A stretch of 63,708 bases of DNA from Wuchereria bancrofti (taxonomy: Eukaryota > Nematoda > Chromadorea > Rhabditida > Onchocercidae): assembly GCA_005281725.1 (NCBI GenBank), contig SSBO01000003.1, positions 62,085-125,792 on the forward strand, given 5' to 3'. Numbering within the stretch: the first letter of the stretch is position 1; every line of letters begins with the position of its first letter. The notes below the pieces were generated by a model. It was not told the origin of the DNA. It did not search any database and worked only from the letters and a program-made list of their open reading frames with translations. Positions 24,717 through 38,380 of this stretch are shown one piece after another. The translations under genes and the position numbers were made by a program.

Positions 24717-27700
24717 CTAAACAGTCGAATTGTCCTCTAATTTGTTTATTGGAGAATGATCTTTTGCTTCATGTTGATCATTATCCCTCTGCGTATCTAT
24801 TTTTACATCGTCATCTAACGGCAACTTTATCATAACTTCCTGCAATTAATCATACGTACTTCTAAATGATAGTACGATTTGAGATTATATAATTTGCACA
24901 AAACTTCCGATAACAAATTGAAATTCAACACCTCTTATCATTTAATGAAAAGAATGAACGGCGAGAGAAAAAAAAAACTAAAAAAAACTAAGTAATATCT
25001 GATTCTAAACTTTTGAAGCAGAAATATTAATTGATCATAATTAACAAGATCAATTATCTCCCACACAAAAAAAGATCATTTTTAATTCATTTCTAATAAT
25101 ACAAAATTAGATATTAGAAAATATGAAATTCTAAACTATTACACTTACTTCTTGTGAAATACTGTTGTTATCAGGAATATTTGTTTCACTAACTTCTGTA
25201 TTTCCATTAGTAACAGTTAAAATACTTCCAACAAATTCATTTATGGAATTGTTCGCTTCTTCCAGCAATTTTTCAATTATTGTTGAATTAGGACAATCCT
25301 TACAAATTTCCTTAATTTGTATAGCACACCTTTTCTCCTGCAAAAAAAAAAATTGCCATAATTTAATCATTAGTTTTAGTACATTTTTTAAAAAAACAAA
25401 AACGAAAATAATGGGAACAAGGATAAAAATGATAAACAAATTAGGAAATAAGGTGAACAATAAGGTAAGGATAGAAGACAAAAAATAAATAAATAAATAA
25501 CCGCTGTAAATATAGAATGAAAAAGAAAAATCTGAAATTAAATTAATATTTTAGAAAAAATATTAACTTACGTATAGTCCTAACGTACAGCTAGTATGAT
25601 AAAACGGTCGACAACATTTTTCATATGGATATAAAGTCAACAAGCAGCCATTAATGTATGGTATAAAATATTTTCCGAATAATTTAATTGCCTTTTCCAT
25701 AATCTGAAATAACATTAATTATATTAAAAAAAAAAGATAAAAAGAAAAGTTTGCAAGTACTTTTCGATGGATCACTTAAAGTAGTCCGTTACTTTTCAAA
25801 GTTAATATTGTTTTTTTTTTTTTAGGTTGACAATAAATTCCTAAGCATTTGCAATGTAGAACAATGAAAGAATTTTGTTTCCAAAACAAACAAACCTATT
25901 TACACATAATGATTAATTTACATGTAAAACAAACAAATTTAATTATTTTTCTTACTTTCACAAACGAATTTGTTTTCTCAAAGACAGCAAATATTTGCAA
26001 AAATAAAAATAATTAAAAGGAATTAAGACTTACTGCTTTCTTAACCAATTTTTCCATATCACATAGCCAGCAAACAACAATTTTCATTGAATTCGTTAAC
26101 TCTTTTAGAACTGCGTTGATCTGAAAATGAATAAATGATTGAAAAAGTTTCTAAAAATATTTATAGAAATAAATATTCCACTAAAAATTTTAGAATCACA
26201 AAATATATCAAATAAAAAAATATATATATATAAAATAAAAAAAAAAGTTTACTTGAGTTGGTGATAAGCCATTTCGCAATTCATTTAAAGCATCAATTAA
26301 AGCATTCCCGTAAACACATAAATCATCCCAAAATGCAAGTACTGAAGGAGCTGATGGTTGTTTACCATCCTGACTGACAGATGAAAATACAACATCCGGT
26401 ATCTCTCCATCAATTTCTATGCTTCGGCACTGTTTTAAACTAAAATAATAGATAGATATAAAATATTCTGAAATGCTACCATTAATCTAAAATATTATTA
26501 CTAAAGAAATATTATTAACACTAAATAAATAAGCAAATAAAAAAATAAAACGTTTAAATCACAAAGTCTATTTCAGATAAATTATGACTTTAAGCTTGCA
26601 TAAAGCTAACTTATTCGCTGCATTTTGAACTTTCAACGAGAATCTGTTGATGACAAATTTATCGATGATTTCTGCAATCATTGGTCGAAAATCTATTCCC
26701 ATTCGACCAAATGATAAGGCAAAACTCATTAATTTACTCGACAGAGAGCCAATATCAATGTACACTTCATTACTGACATTGCTGGAATAAGTGGTCTCAT
26801 TTCACTTTTGAAATCACAATGCTTCTGAATAAAGAATGAACTTTGACCTACTTTATGCGACTGAACATTACATCGAGATTATGAATTGCCCATTCAGCGA
26901 GGATTACGGAGGAAGCTGCTGTTTGCCAAACATCCCATCGTTGATCCACCGATAACTATAACAATAAATTTAATTTGAAATGAATTTTAAGTTCTATATT
27001 AGTCTTAAGTCATTGTTTCAAAAAAAAAAGGACAAACAAAAAAATGAAAACAAAAAAAAAAGGTAAAACCCTCACATCAGTTTGTCGTCTGTTTATTTCA
27101 TTTTCTGGAAAAACGGCTAGATGTAAAACCATAGTATCATACATACAATCACGATAAACCTCAACCATTCGAAGGATAAAATCTGGCTGCGACTGAACAT
27201 ATTATTAAATAAAAATTATTAATATTTTAATAACCAAAAAAGAACTATCAAATACGCAAGAAATTTTCAGTGAACAATAAGATGAATTATCAAAAAGATC
27301 ATGAATGATGTCATAAATCATGTCAAATTTTATTCACAATCGAATTTTAATAAACTTCTGACTAAATGTTGTTAAAACCAAAATGCTCATCGCATTTGAA
27401 AAAAAAAAGAAACAGCTTACTTGAATATCCAAAAGTCGTTTTTCAAGATATACATCACGATACTGTAAAGTCATAATACGCATTTGCGTCGAAGATAAAT
27501 ACGGAATCTTTCGAATATTATTCACAACTTGAATACTATTTGCCAAGTCAATAGGTCCAGCAAATGTATTGAACAATTCATCCAATAATTGATATCGAGC
27601 ATCAATTAGCTTATCAGCAACTTGCTGCAAATAGTTAACAAATTTGAAACCATCGTAAAATTTTAAGTAATAAAGCCAAGATGACAATAATTCAACAATA

Positions 27701-29646
27701 ATACTACTCCTAAAATATCCACGATTAATTCTGAGCAATTACTTCCCTTTATATAAGAATTTGGATTCATAAGGCTTCTTAATTTTCATATATTATTAGA
27801 ACAATCATCAAGACTTTTAAATTAAAAATTTAAGCTTTGGAGATATTTATCTTTGTTTCAACATTCCGCAATATTCTAACGGAATAAAATACGCAAAAAA
27901 CATACACGGACAGGATGGGAAAAAGGAAGACAGCAACCAAACTAATCTTTTAAAATAAAAAGAAATACAAACTGTCATAATATTTTAAATACCGAGCAAA
28001 TTTTATAAAAACCTTAATTATGGAATTTTTAGTGAGTCCGTGTCTTTGCAACTGCACTCCATAATTAGTCAACAAATAAGCCATATCATAGTAACCAGCT
28101 CGAATACATACATCCATACGCTGAAATCCAAATTTTTGGTCAAATATCTCAAAGTTATAAAAGTTAAAATTGAAAAACACAATCATACAGCTACTATTTC
28201 GAAATCAAATTACAGTTTCTTTTAGAAAATGAAAATACCATCTTTTTACAATTTTAAGTCTTAATTTTCGAATCATTTTCAAAAGTTAGTTTCAGAAATA
28301 TTTCCCCAATGTCCCAAATAATTTTTGTAAAATTTACCTTTGGCAAGCTTAGAACATCCCATAAGTGTGAACTTTTACTTTCAGCAAGTTGTAAATGATG
28401 AAGCTCTTGTACGACTTCATCATTCTTAGAATCAAACTGTTTCAAGGATTCCCGTATCGATTCAATCCCTTTTTCAATATCTCCAACCAAATTGTTTGCT
28501 TTTCCAAACTTAAAAACCTTTTATTATTATTTTTTTCTTATTTCATTTGGGTAAAAATAAAGAGAAATTTCGGTCAACAAAATATCAATTTTCTTTTTAC
28601 ACAATATTTTTTTAATTTTTATATTATTTGTATGTATTTGTTCTTCGCTCTTTTCGCCATACATAAATTTAGCGTATTGGCATCAGTTCGGATAATTTTA
28701 TCGAGAAAAGGACTAAATACCAGCTATGTTGGAAATAAATTTGAATTTCTCTAAAAATTCACCTATTTAATTTTTACATACGTACTGCAAATCAGTCTTT
28801 ATAACATTAGCATTTAAGAAGTAGTTTAAGTGGTTTTAAAAATAAACCTAAAAGACATTTAACTGAAACAAGTAAAAATGATAAGAGATTAAGGTCTAAC
28901 AAAATTATAATTTAACGTACCAATTCTGCATGGCTATAAAGAGCAAACATTCTTAACAAAAATTTAGTATCTTTTTAAAGAAGAAAAATTTAAGCCAATT
29001 TCATGCAAAACAAAAGTTTTATAGCACAAAATTAGATCATTTTTCCGCATTTTTTGCCAGGAAAACTATATTTCGAGAAAAACTGACCAATTGTTTGCAT
29101 TGTTCTGTGGTACTTCCTGCATCTGCATAAATCCGATAATTTCCATAAGCCAAATCGCTAATTTGTTGTTGAACATGAAGGAGCTGCGAAGACGTACTTT
29201 GCTTTTCTTGCTCTAAAATTCGGCTAAAAATTATATCACAATGAAGAGTAACTTAAGATGGAAAATTCATTTCAACAGCTGAACTGCTCTAAAATTCGAC
29301 ATAAAAGTCTCAGTAGTTTTTCGCATACCATTTGGTATAATCAAATAGCAATTTTCAAAAGTAATTTTTATTATTAAACTGTTGACAAAACAATTATTTT
29401 CAGTTTTTTTGGATACATAAAATATATGCTTTACTTAAAATTCATTCCTACATAAGTTGAAAATAATAACAAATAAATAAATAAATCATCTTTCTTTTGC
29501 AAGGTTGAACTAGAATTTCAAATTTGTTCAATATTATTAAAATTTAAGACAAAACATACTAAGTTGAGCAGCACTAAGTGCACGTAATTCGCTGTCCAGA
29601 AAGTATGACATTACCGAAATTTATAATTGTCAAAGTTATCAAACAT
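24717..29646 (-). CDS. cogc-8: Conserved oligomeric Golgi complex subunit 8 (COG8)
   Basis: Exons in transcript order: 29646-29615 (uncertain), 29223-29088, 28508-28338, 28120-28013, 27624-27421, 27192-27076, 26955-26852, 26781-26611 (or 26589), 26439 (or 26429)-26253, 26120-26034, 25703-25572, 25337-25149, 24839-24717. Total is about 586 aa (human 612). Matches to COG8 run in order: ISDLAYGNYRIYADAGSTTE, SSHLWDVLSLPKRMDVCIRA, NSIQVVNNIRKI, QMRIMTLQYRD, SFALSFGRMGIDF and FIPYINGCLLTLYP. COG8 belongs to lobe B of the COG tether, which guides retrograde vesicles within the Golgi. The tail after about residue 480 is acidic and variable. The first exon is uncertain: MFDNFDNYK follows a TTTTCAG acceptor by one base and joins the next exon in phase 2, while an overlapping ATG (29611) opens MSYFLDSELRALSAAQL, which looks more like the family N-terminus. 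The junction near 26600/26430 also has two in-frame solutions. Confidence 0.9.
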
Positions 29647-29660
29647 TCTGAAAAGTAAAA
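29644..29660 (-). promoter_or_regulatory. Probable trans-splice acceptor of COG8
   Basis: On the minus strand TTACTTTTCAG ends at 29648, one base before the first ATG (29646-29644). This fits an SL acceptor. Confidence 0.5.
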
Positions 29661-29913
29661 TTAACAAGAAAGATGAAATTAAAATTAAAGCTAATTAAAA
29701 CAAACAGTAAAAAACACCACTGAGGCTCAGAAATTTCACAAAGCTCTCAGTGATAGTTCTGAGATGCCAGAATGATGCATAAGTTAGAAGAGAGTTTGCG
29801 GAGGGGACTTGCTACAATAAAAAAATAGTCCATAGCGAGATTTGTAAGAATAAAGAGATAGCATTATTTATAAAGAGGTGACCGAGATTATCGTAGTTGG
29901 TGAAATTTGTTGG

Positions 29914-30048
29914 CATCAACATTCAACTGTAAATTGACGGAGAATAAAAGAGAGAAAGAGGCAGGAGATTTGAGAGAGACATCGACATTTAACTACAAGT
30001 CGACGGAGAATAAGAGGGAGGGAAAGAGATAGGAGATTTGAGAGAGAC
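29914..30048. repeat. Two imperfect 66-69 bp tandem units
   Basis: Unit 1 at 29914-29979 and unit 2 at 29980-30048 share CGACGGAGAATAA-like, AGGAGATTTGAGAGAGAC and CATCRACATTYAACT words in the same order. They lie in the presumed bidirectional promoter region of COG8 and SWT1. Confidence 0.8.
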
Positions 30049-30444
30049 AAAGATTGATAAAATTCGTGAGATAGTGCGATATGTTGAGAGATTGTGGAAA
30101 TAGATGAGTGATCCAAAGATAACAATAATTAGGGGTGAAGTTTACGTTAGGGTAGCACTAGTTTTTCATTTGGTGAGTGGTTTTGATTTGAAAATCTGCT
30201 TAGTTAACTTGCTAATTAATTTAATTATTTCAATAAATGCTTATTACACTTATTGAATTTACGAAAAAAACATTTATAATGAATTTAATATAATCAGCAA
30301 AAAAAAATCGAATCATTCATATGTTTAAGCATAAATTATGCCACGTCATTTGCGTCATTTTTTTGTTTCTTTCTCTATGCAAAATAATTTGTTTGTAACA
30401 GATTAATTTATTTGAAATGAAATAATAACAAATTATCATCCATT

Positions 30445-30456
30445 ATTCATTTCAGG
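30445..30456 (+). promoter_or_regulatory. Candidate trans-splice acceptor of SWT1
   Basis: TTCATTTCAG ends at 30455, 53 nt before the ATG at 30509. Confidence 0.4.
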
Positions 30457-30508
30457 TGTATTTCATGTATTGTATTTCATTTCTGTTTGGTTCAAATTTT
30501 TCATCATA

Positions 30509-32939
30509 ATGAGTAGGAAGAAAAAAGAAATTCATGTGCCTGGATTACCAGAACCATGGAAAGCATTTTATTCGGACAAACGAAAACGGTTCAAGAATTT
30601 TCCTTTCTTTATGAATTAATTTATTCAAGCAAATAGATGAGACTAAGAATAATCTGAAGAAATAAATGTGATCATTAAGAAAAGATTTATTGGTGATATT
30701 TAGTTTTGTTAGAGATTGTAAAATTTACTAAAATTGACTTATATAATATGTTAATTTTACTTATGGTTTAGTTTTGATATTCCTTTTAACAAATATATCA
30801 TAGTTAAATGTTAATATCGTACTATCATGATGTGGTATGTTGTAGAAATTTAAGGGAAAAAGAGAAGATTAAGGATATTTAAGACATAATGTTAGTTTTC
30901 TATATGAAGAAAATGTAAATTTGCATAAGAGAAGATTGACACATTGTAACTTTGTAGTCTTCACAATACATTTAGTTACTTTAATATATCGAGTAACATT
31001 TGTTGCGGTAAGATGTAAATGATAAGTAAAGAGTGAAAAGTACGGAGTAAAGAATTATAGCATATCTCTTTGGGGAATATTTTATGGAAACTTTTCGTAA
31101 ATATATAGACGTGGAGATACGTTTGCTGAAGAGAAGTGTGTGATTATTTTCTTAAAATACGTGAATATTACAATTAAGAGATAAATGAAATAATAAAAAT
31201 ATGATTACGAGGATAAGCAGGAGAGGAGTATAAAGATAAGAATAAAATTGCAATGCATCTTTTTTGTAAACTTTTCAAATTTTTAAGCAACTTTATCTTT
31301 TATTGTATTTCAGGATATTTTATTTCAATACGGAGACAAAGCAGTCAACATGGGAAATATCGGTTGTGGAGAATCCTTTGAGAGAATCTGATTTATCAAC
31401 GGAACAACCGGATGCAGAATACCAACAAAGAACTTTAAATATTCTGGGAAAGTGAGGAAAAGTTCTATTTTAATAGTAGTTAGATAAATCGTTGCTTAAT
31501 TGATTCTTTTACTACTTTACTGAATTACGTCGGAATGAATCATATTAGGTCATTTTGGAATGTGCATAGAGGACGTTATTTTATTACACAATAATAAATA
31601 CCATTCCAACAGAAATTATTTTTCCTTATAAGAAAAACTTTTGCTGAATGAATGAGTTGCAAAGAAAAATTAACTACATATTAATAAGAATGTGAGATTT
31701 TTTGTCGAATCTTCAGTGGAAAATTTTGCTAATGTGGAAACTGAGAGAAAAGGAAGGCATAGTTGCGACAGATTCATTCCTTTATATACAAATTTTTAGA
31801 AATTCGTTATTCATTTTCTTTTGTTGTTCAGAGGAGACGTAAGCTCTCGAGGAAATTTGGTTCCAGAAAAAGTTGATGGAAAGGGAATGTCCAATAAACT
31901 TGATTACTTGTATGGCTCGGATATTCCGAGTACAAGCGAATCAAATGAAGAACTGATGGAAATCGACGAAATTAGCATAGAAGGTCTTCTTTTGTTTTTG
32001 ATTTCTTTTGTAAAGTGCATTTTTATATTTTCTAATTGTTGTTATAAAGTCACAGTTAAATACTTGCTAGTCGTTGAGATGCTAAAGGCAGATAGATATG
32101 TCAGATATTTGCCACACTTTGTTTTGTTTTTAGTTTTTCAGATATTATATAGCATTCGTTATCGTAGCATTCGCTGTTACTGCTGATCGGTAGGTGTTAT
32201 TTACTTCCAAAGTTAATATTAGTTGATCAAAAATTCCTTTGAGTTATAGGAAAATGTGAAGCATTTATTGCTTTAGGAATAAATTATCACGAAGAGCCGA
32301 TGGAGATCGATTTCGTTGTCGAAGAAGTGCAAGCTTTTCGTCGGGAACACTTTTTGCATCCTAATCTGTTTGCCGAAGTTTGTGTTTCTTCAGTTATTTT
32401 GATCCTGATATGTTACATTATACAACTTTTTGAAGAAATAAATTTACGATGTTTAACAGAAAATAGATTGTTTTACAGATTGATATTTTTGAAGATGAAA
32501 TATGGGTGATAAATGGTGCTTTAAAAGCAATTATTCAATTTTCACATTAGTTTCCGTATTATAATAATTTTCGTGGTTTATTTTTCAGAATAATGCACAG
32601 TTTTTTCATACTGCAAAAAATGCGGGAGTTTGTGAAACAGCGAAAAATGCTGACATGATACTTATAGTTTTCGATACAAGTTGTCTTCTTCAAGATACAA
32701 CACTTTTACCAATGTGCACCCGAAGTATGTATTATTTCATGCTTAAATAATATTTTGATAAGGTGAGAGAAAAAAGAGGATATTTTGAAAAGGAATATCT
32801 AGAACATAATGAAAGTTATTTTAAGCATTTTAAAGTTATGCATTGTATACGTCGGAAATTCCATTATCGAATCATATTCATCAGTGCATAAAGTATGATA
32901 TCTCAAAAATTAGCTCTCTTATCATAAGGATAAGCTTTT

Positions 32940-32975
<36 letters not shown>

Positions 32976-35620
32976 TAATAGTGATTACTTTACAGAAGTG
33001 TACTGCTCACTTATTCCATATACAGTTCTGCAGGAATTAGATGGGTTAAAGAAAGCAGTAAGTTTTAAGTTGTATTTTCGTGTTTTTTTTTTCACTTTTA
33101 CTTATTTGGCAGATTTATCGCAATTTGTTGATTGCAAATTGATTTCCTTAGTCTCTAAATAGTAATTCATATATATTACTATTTTTTTTTTCATTTCTGT
33201 TGTTTTACGCATTTGAATCAGAAAAATATTATTCAGAAATGTGATGAACTACGATCTAAAGCTGTAAAAACAGTTGCTTATCTACATGATTGTATAAAAC
33301 GTGGATGCAATTATTTGTTTATAGAAAATACGTTCGAGGTTTGTTACAATCAAAATCGCAATTTATATCTTAATTTTTCTTAAATATAAATTTCATAGTC
33401 GGATATTTTTCAGGCTTTAAATGGTATGGAAGAATTTGGATGCCAGAATAACGATGATATAATTTTGAAATGTGCATTTGTAACTGCCAGGAAATGTAAA
33501 TCAACTTTGTTTATTTCATGTTTCACACATCGTTGCTTTTTTTTATTTCACTATTCTGTTGCATACCTTATTTTAACTGTTCAGCTTATATCATTCTAAT
33601 GATTTTTCTATTGTTTTTTGATAGCTTTTGATCTCAGAAATATTTTTTTTCAGACGAGAATGAATCGGTTCGTGTGGTATTTGCCACAAATGATAAAAAT
33701 CTTGCAATCAAAGCAGCAGCACATAATATTGTAACAGCTGATAGAGACGTACGATTTCTATTATTATTTTAACTTCTTTTAAATTTACCAATTTTTTAAA
33801 TTTACGAAAAGAAATTAAATCCTCTGAGTGCGTCATGCCTGAGATATAGCCATTTCGTCATATTCAGAAATAAAAGCTTCCTTGTAGTCATATTTCATTT
33901 TTACTTTTTTACTTGTTCTTTTTTTCTTTTGTAAACTTGGTTGCATTTGCAATTTATTAGCCAAGTAATATACATTATTACATAGTTTATATTTGTATTA
34001 CTTTGAAACAGTGTTTTATTTTTTGTTGCATTTCCTAATAACAGTTCTGTTCAAAATTTCTGTCAGTTTTGTAATTATACACAACTAAAAATTCCATCCT
34101 TATAATTTTGTCTAATTATATGAATTAAACTTAGACAGATTCATTTAATGCAATTGATTTTGATAAAGAAGAAATTGGACTGAATATATTTTAAATTCTC
34201 CACCTAAAATCATATTTTTATTTCAGGAGTTGTTACATTTGCTAGCAACTGATCTATCGAAAGATAAAAGCCAACTGCTTATGATGAGAGATGCTTCTCA
34301 GGAAATCTCACCATCAGATTTCTCGTTTACACTAATTGATAAACCATCATCATCGACTGTTCAAACTGTACAAATTACAACACCTAAGAAAGTTGTGGAT
34401 TGCTTACCTGCATCACTTGAATGCAATTCTTCTTCGCCATCATTTACATTTATTCCTCAAAAAAATTCATTTTCATCATTACTAGAAGCTGGTAAAAACG
34501 AATTTCGAAATTTTATATGTCATAAAAAAGCAACCTGTGAAGTGTCAGATTTAGTCGAAAAGCGTGAAACTCATCAACCGCGGCTAATTCCATATTCATT
34601 TCGAAAAACAAGGAAGGAGGTAAGATAGTTCGATTGAAATTGAGCAATAATATTCATCAGCTCGTAAACTCGATTTTAAGTTGAAAGTAAACTCACTTTG
34701 ATTTTTTCATATATTCAAGGTTTATAGAAAACTAAACATGAAATTGTTTATAAAAGATATTCATAACAAATTTGTAACTTGCAAATTGTACTGAAGGCAA
34801 TTTTAAGGATAGTGCAAGTGGTGGTAAGTTATCTAAGAGGAAAAGATTATATGAATTAAGTGGACATTGCATGGATGATTTTTTGGATACATTTGCCGAA
34901 CTCATCCAATATCTTCAGCGCAGGTTGATTTTCATAATTTTGTTGAATTAAAATTGAAGTATGCAAGTAACTTCATCTTGTTGATTTCTAGTTTTCGAAC
35001 TTTTTATGATTGTCATTGCAATTCAAGCTGTACTACATTGTAGGAAAGACAGGAAATCAGTCGAGGATACGAGAAGGATTAATAAAGTTATCGATTCGTA
35101 AGTTTTTAACTTATTTAAAAATTAGTCTTTGTCAGATGCGAAGTTATTTGTTGTTTTCTTGTAGAGTTATTGAGAATGAGTCATCTTCGTTGAGTGTTCT
35201 GATCGATATGGTGTCGAAATTTTACGATTTTTATGCAGATCGCAACGTTTTTATATCAGCGGTAAGTTATTATGTAACTTTCTATATGCATATAAAATGA
35301 AATTAATTATTTCATTAAGCATAATGATTATAACTTTCATTTTGTTTACTGATCATTTACAATCACTAATGGTGATTTTATAAGTTCTAAATAAGCCAAG
35401 GAAGATAGATTGGATGTTGTTTTAATTGTTTATAAATGTGTAAATGTGTAAATCAGTTGTTTACGAATGTATAAATGTGAAAGTAGTTGACTACTGTTGT
35501 TTCTAGACACATTTTGATAAAAAGAAGCTCACAAATGAATATGAAAACGCAACCAACACAATAAAGGAAAAGTTGCGTACATTTCAAAAGCAATTAGCTA
35601 TTCATCCAGATATTACTTAA
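30509..35620 (+). CDS. swt1: SWT1-like WW + PIN-domain RNA endoribonuclease
   Basis: Fourteen exons: 30509-30588, 31314-31451, 31832-31983, 32250-32377, 32589-32724, 32996-33057, 33222-33338, 33414-33495, 33654-33748, 34227-34619, 34808-34923, 35044-35097, 35165-35261, 35507-35620. Phases agree throughout and give about 587 aa. Residues 13-43 form a WW domain (W17 and W40, KAFYSDKRKR, TKQSTWE). Residues about 187-310 form a PIN nuclease domain with its acidic residues in place: VFDTSCLL (D195), LQELDGLKKA, NNDDIILKCA and FATNDKNLAI/TADRD. A Ser-rich linker and a C-terminal helical region (DDFLDTFAELIQYL, SLSVLIDMVSKFYDFY), reminiscent of the HEPN-like end of Swt1, follow. Yeast Swt1 is a nuclear endoribonuclease linked to mRNP quality control; that role here is inferred from the architecture. 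Exons 11-13 were chosen by phase and have less family support. Confidence 0.85.
32941..32974 (+). repeat. 34-nt poly-T tract in SWT1 intron
   Basis: An unbroken run of 34 T about 20 nt upstream of the acceptor at 32995. It is longer than the other polypyrimidine tracts in the window, and its length is likely to vary. Confidence 0.9.
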
Positions 35621-38380
35621 TAATTAATTCTTTTACTCGTCTAATATTGTATTCTGTATTCTTTCGCTTTTTTCTTCATATATTAATTATTGCTTAATTT
35701 AGAAGTGAAAAAATATTAACTTATTATTATATATGATGGAATTTCATCATATATATTATACTAATAATGAAAAGTTGCTGGAAAAGCTGCTGGATGTGAA
35801 TCTTAGCTATCTGATTGTTACATATGATTGTGAAAATATCAGATAGTTTTATTGTTATTCTGAAAAGATAAACAAAAAATTTGCTAAATGATTTCAAAAA
35901 AGACAAACTAAAACTAACTAATCTTACATCAATAATCTAAAAATATGGTAATATTTTGATACGATTGTTGTATTAAATCATTTATATTATCAAAAAGATT
36001 ATATTCTTTCGGATTATTAATCCATATTGTATTCAAGTTCACATTTCAAGTTCATCGGAATATTTTTTTACATTGCCTTTTTTGTATGCATTTTGTTCTA
36101 GTCGATTTTTTCATATTACTGCAATTACGTTGTATTGAAATTCTTTGGTTTTGTTATTCGTTTTATCATTTATATTATGAAAATAATCATGAAAAGATAT
36201 TGAAAACAGATAGGAAAGGTTTATATTATTTATTTTTGCATATTTGTATACCAAGGATTTTTGTTGTTTTAATATAATTGTTAAGACTAATTAACTGTTT
36301 TTGAATTTTATATTAATGAAATTTTAAGCTAAAATGAAAATTTAACTATTTTAAGCAAATTTGGCTGTAAAATGTTTAGTTCTTATTTTAAATAAGGAAT
36401 GATTATGTTTTTTTGAGAGAAGAGATCAAGAGGCATTAAAATTTCTCAAAGTATTTGTTTTGTATTTCATGGTAAATGATCAGGAAACAAAGTATATAGT
36501 GATTTTTAGAATGTTTTTACTCTGCTATACATCTTTATGAATTCAAATTATTATCTCTTTCTAATTCTTAAATTTCTTTGAATCAGGGATGCATATTAAA
36601 TTTCTGTAATAATTGGCAAAATTTTCCTTCTCTATGTTTACGCTAAATTTCATAAGAATTTAAAATTCTGTAAATTTTTCCAATATTTTGAAATTTTTTC
36701 GTCAAATCCATATTCCCATTTTAAATTGAAAATTTCAAATAGAATTCTTTGTTTAGTTGCATTTCCTTTTGGCATCTCAAAAATACTGATAATGCAGTAA
36801 AATTTGTGAATGAAAAATGAATTATATAACCTTTCATCTTCTCTTCTTCCTAATTCTTCCATAATATACATGGTTATTGTTGGGTTTGTTAGTATTAATT
36901 GTATTAACATTAAAATTCTATTTTTATTCAAAGAAATTTACAACTCAGTTTCACTTTTACAAAAAGTAATCATATTTCTTGAAACATTTGAAAAAATTGA
37001 ACTTGAAAAAATTTAAAGAGCTAAATCATATGTGGTAAAATTTAGTCGAGACCGATTAAACAAATTTTGATTCCTTTTTTTTTTGTGGTGGTTTAAGTTG
37101 TTCGAGAATTGCGTGTGTATGTTACACGTGAATGTTTCTTTTTTTTTTCACTTGTTTTACTGTTATTGCTCAATTTTAACATATTTAATTGGTAAAATTT
37201 TTTTTCTTTAATAGTATACAAAGATATTCCAATATTTTGTTTATCATTTCAACTAGAAGTACTCATTGTATCTTTCTTATCTTTCTTAGTTTCTTGTTTT
37301 CTTTTTTTTTTTTAGTGTTATCATGAAAACATGGTATTTTGGAAATTCCGTCACAGTTTTAGTTGATGGAGTTACTTTCTGAGAATTTCAAAATTGAAGT
37401 TTTCGATTATCCAATAATAATTATTACAAGAATGCTATGTGAATTATAAATTGAAACACCGATGCATCTTTTTTTCGCATGATTATTTCAAATTTCTGTG
37501 ATCTTAAAGATGACGAAAATTTAAAATTTGCTGAAAGAATTAAAAACTCTCTAAAATTCCTCAATTTTTTCTCCTTCTCCCATCAATTAATGCATTAATT
37601 TGAGAAAAGAAAAGAAGGATAAGAGAAATTAATGATATCACATTCATTTTGCATTATTGTATTATTTGAAAGCAAAAGAGATTAATAATAGGAAGAATTT
37701 GAAAAGTTTTAAAATTTTTAAAAGAAACAATAACATTTTACCAGAAAGGAAATAATAACCATATTTCAAATAGAAAAATACAAAAAAGCAAGAAGAATTA
37801 GAAAAGAGAAAATAATATGAATAGTTTTACCATTGAAAGTAATAATAATATCATCATTGATTGAATCAATAACAATATCATATTTTTCTCTCCACACTTT
37901 TTTAGAATTAAGATCAAAAAGAATAAGCATTCAATTTAGTATGTTAGAAACTAATTTTTAAATGATATGAAAAAGTTAAAGATAGTGTAGAAGAAATTAG
38001 AGGAAATATTAGTGGTGTAAGTAAAAAAGAGAAAAAACGAAAAACTTTTAAAATCTTTGTATTATTGGCTATTGATAAAAATGATATAATGGATGCAAAT
38101 TAGACAAAATGAAAGAAAAAATGCTACTCTTCTGATAATGGCGATATAAAGTAAAAAACTCTTTTAAATAAAAAGAAAAAATTTTCGTTTTAAAATTAAA
38201 AAAATAAAAAATGAAGTTAAATTTAAAAAAGTTTCAATCAAAATTAACAATAGCGTATAGTGAGGAAAAATCATTAAATTTGGAAAAATTTTTTTGATTG
38301 TTTTAATAAAAATTCTCGGTGGAAAAATATGATATTAGACATTTAAGCATATTTCTATATAATTTAAATTTCCTTTGCGG
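35621..38380. other. AT-rich region downstream of SWT1
   Basis: 2.8 kb with several short open frames (for example minus-strand 36650-36931) but no recognisable protein and no exon chain. The left end will hold the SWT1 3' UTR. Sequence composition changes sharply at about 38381, where the retroelement remnant begins. Confidence 0.55.

Larger units (their letters stand above)
29647..30508. other. Divergent intergenic region, COG8 / SWT1
   Basis: 860 bp shared upstream region of two divergent genes, so it should hold both promoters. The middle part (29750-30130) is noticeably less AT-rich than its surroundings and carries a 66-bp repeat. No clear promoter motif was recognised. Confidence 0.6.

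Noticed and set aside
28920..28934. Possible 13-nt mini-exon (CCATGCAGAATTG) in COG8
   Set aside because: It has acceptor-like and donor-like ends, but exons 29088-29223 and 28338-28508 already join in phase 0 with a family-matching sequence (QLFGKA); 13 nt would break the frame.
36650..36931. 93-codon minus-strand frame
   Set aside because: It has some mixed amino-acid content (EMPKGNATKQRILFEIF) but no family match, acceptor or partner exon that I could identify. Its length is possible by chance.
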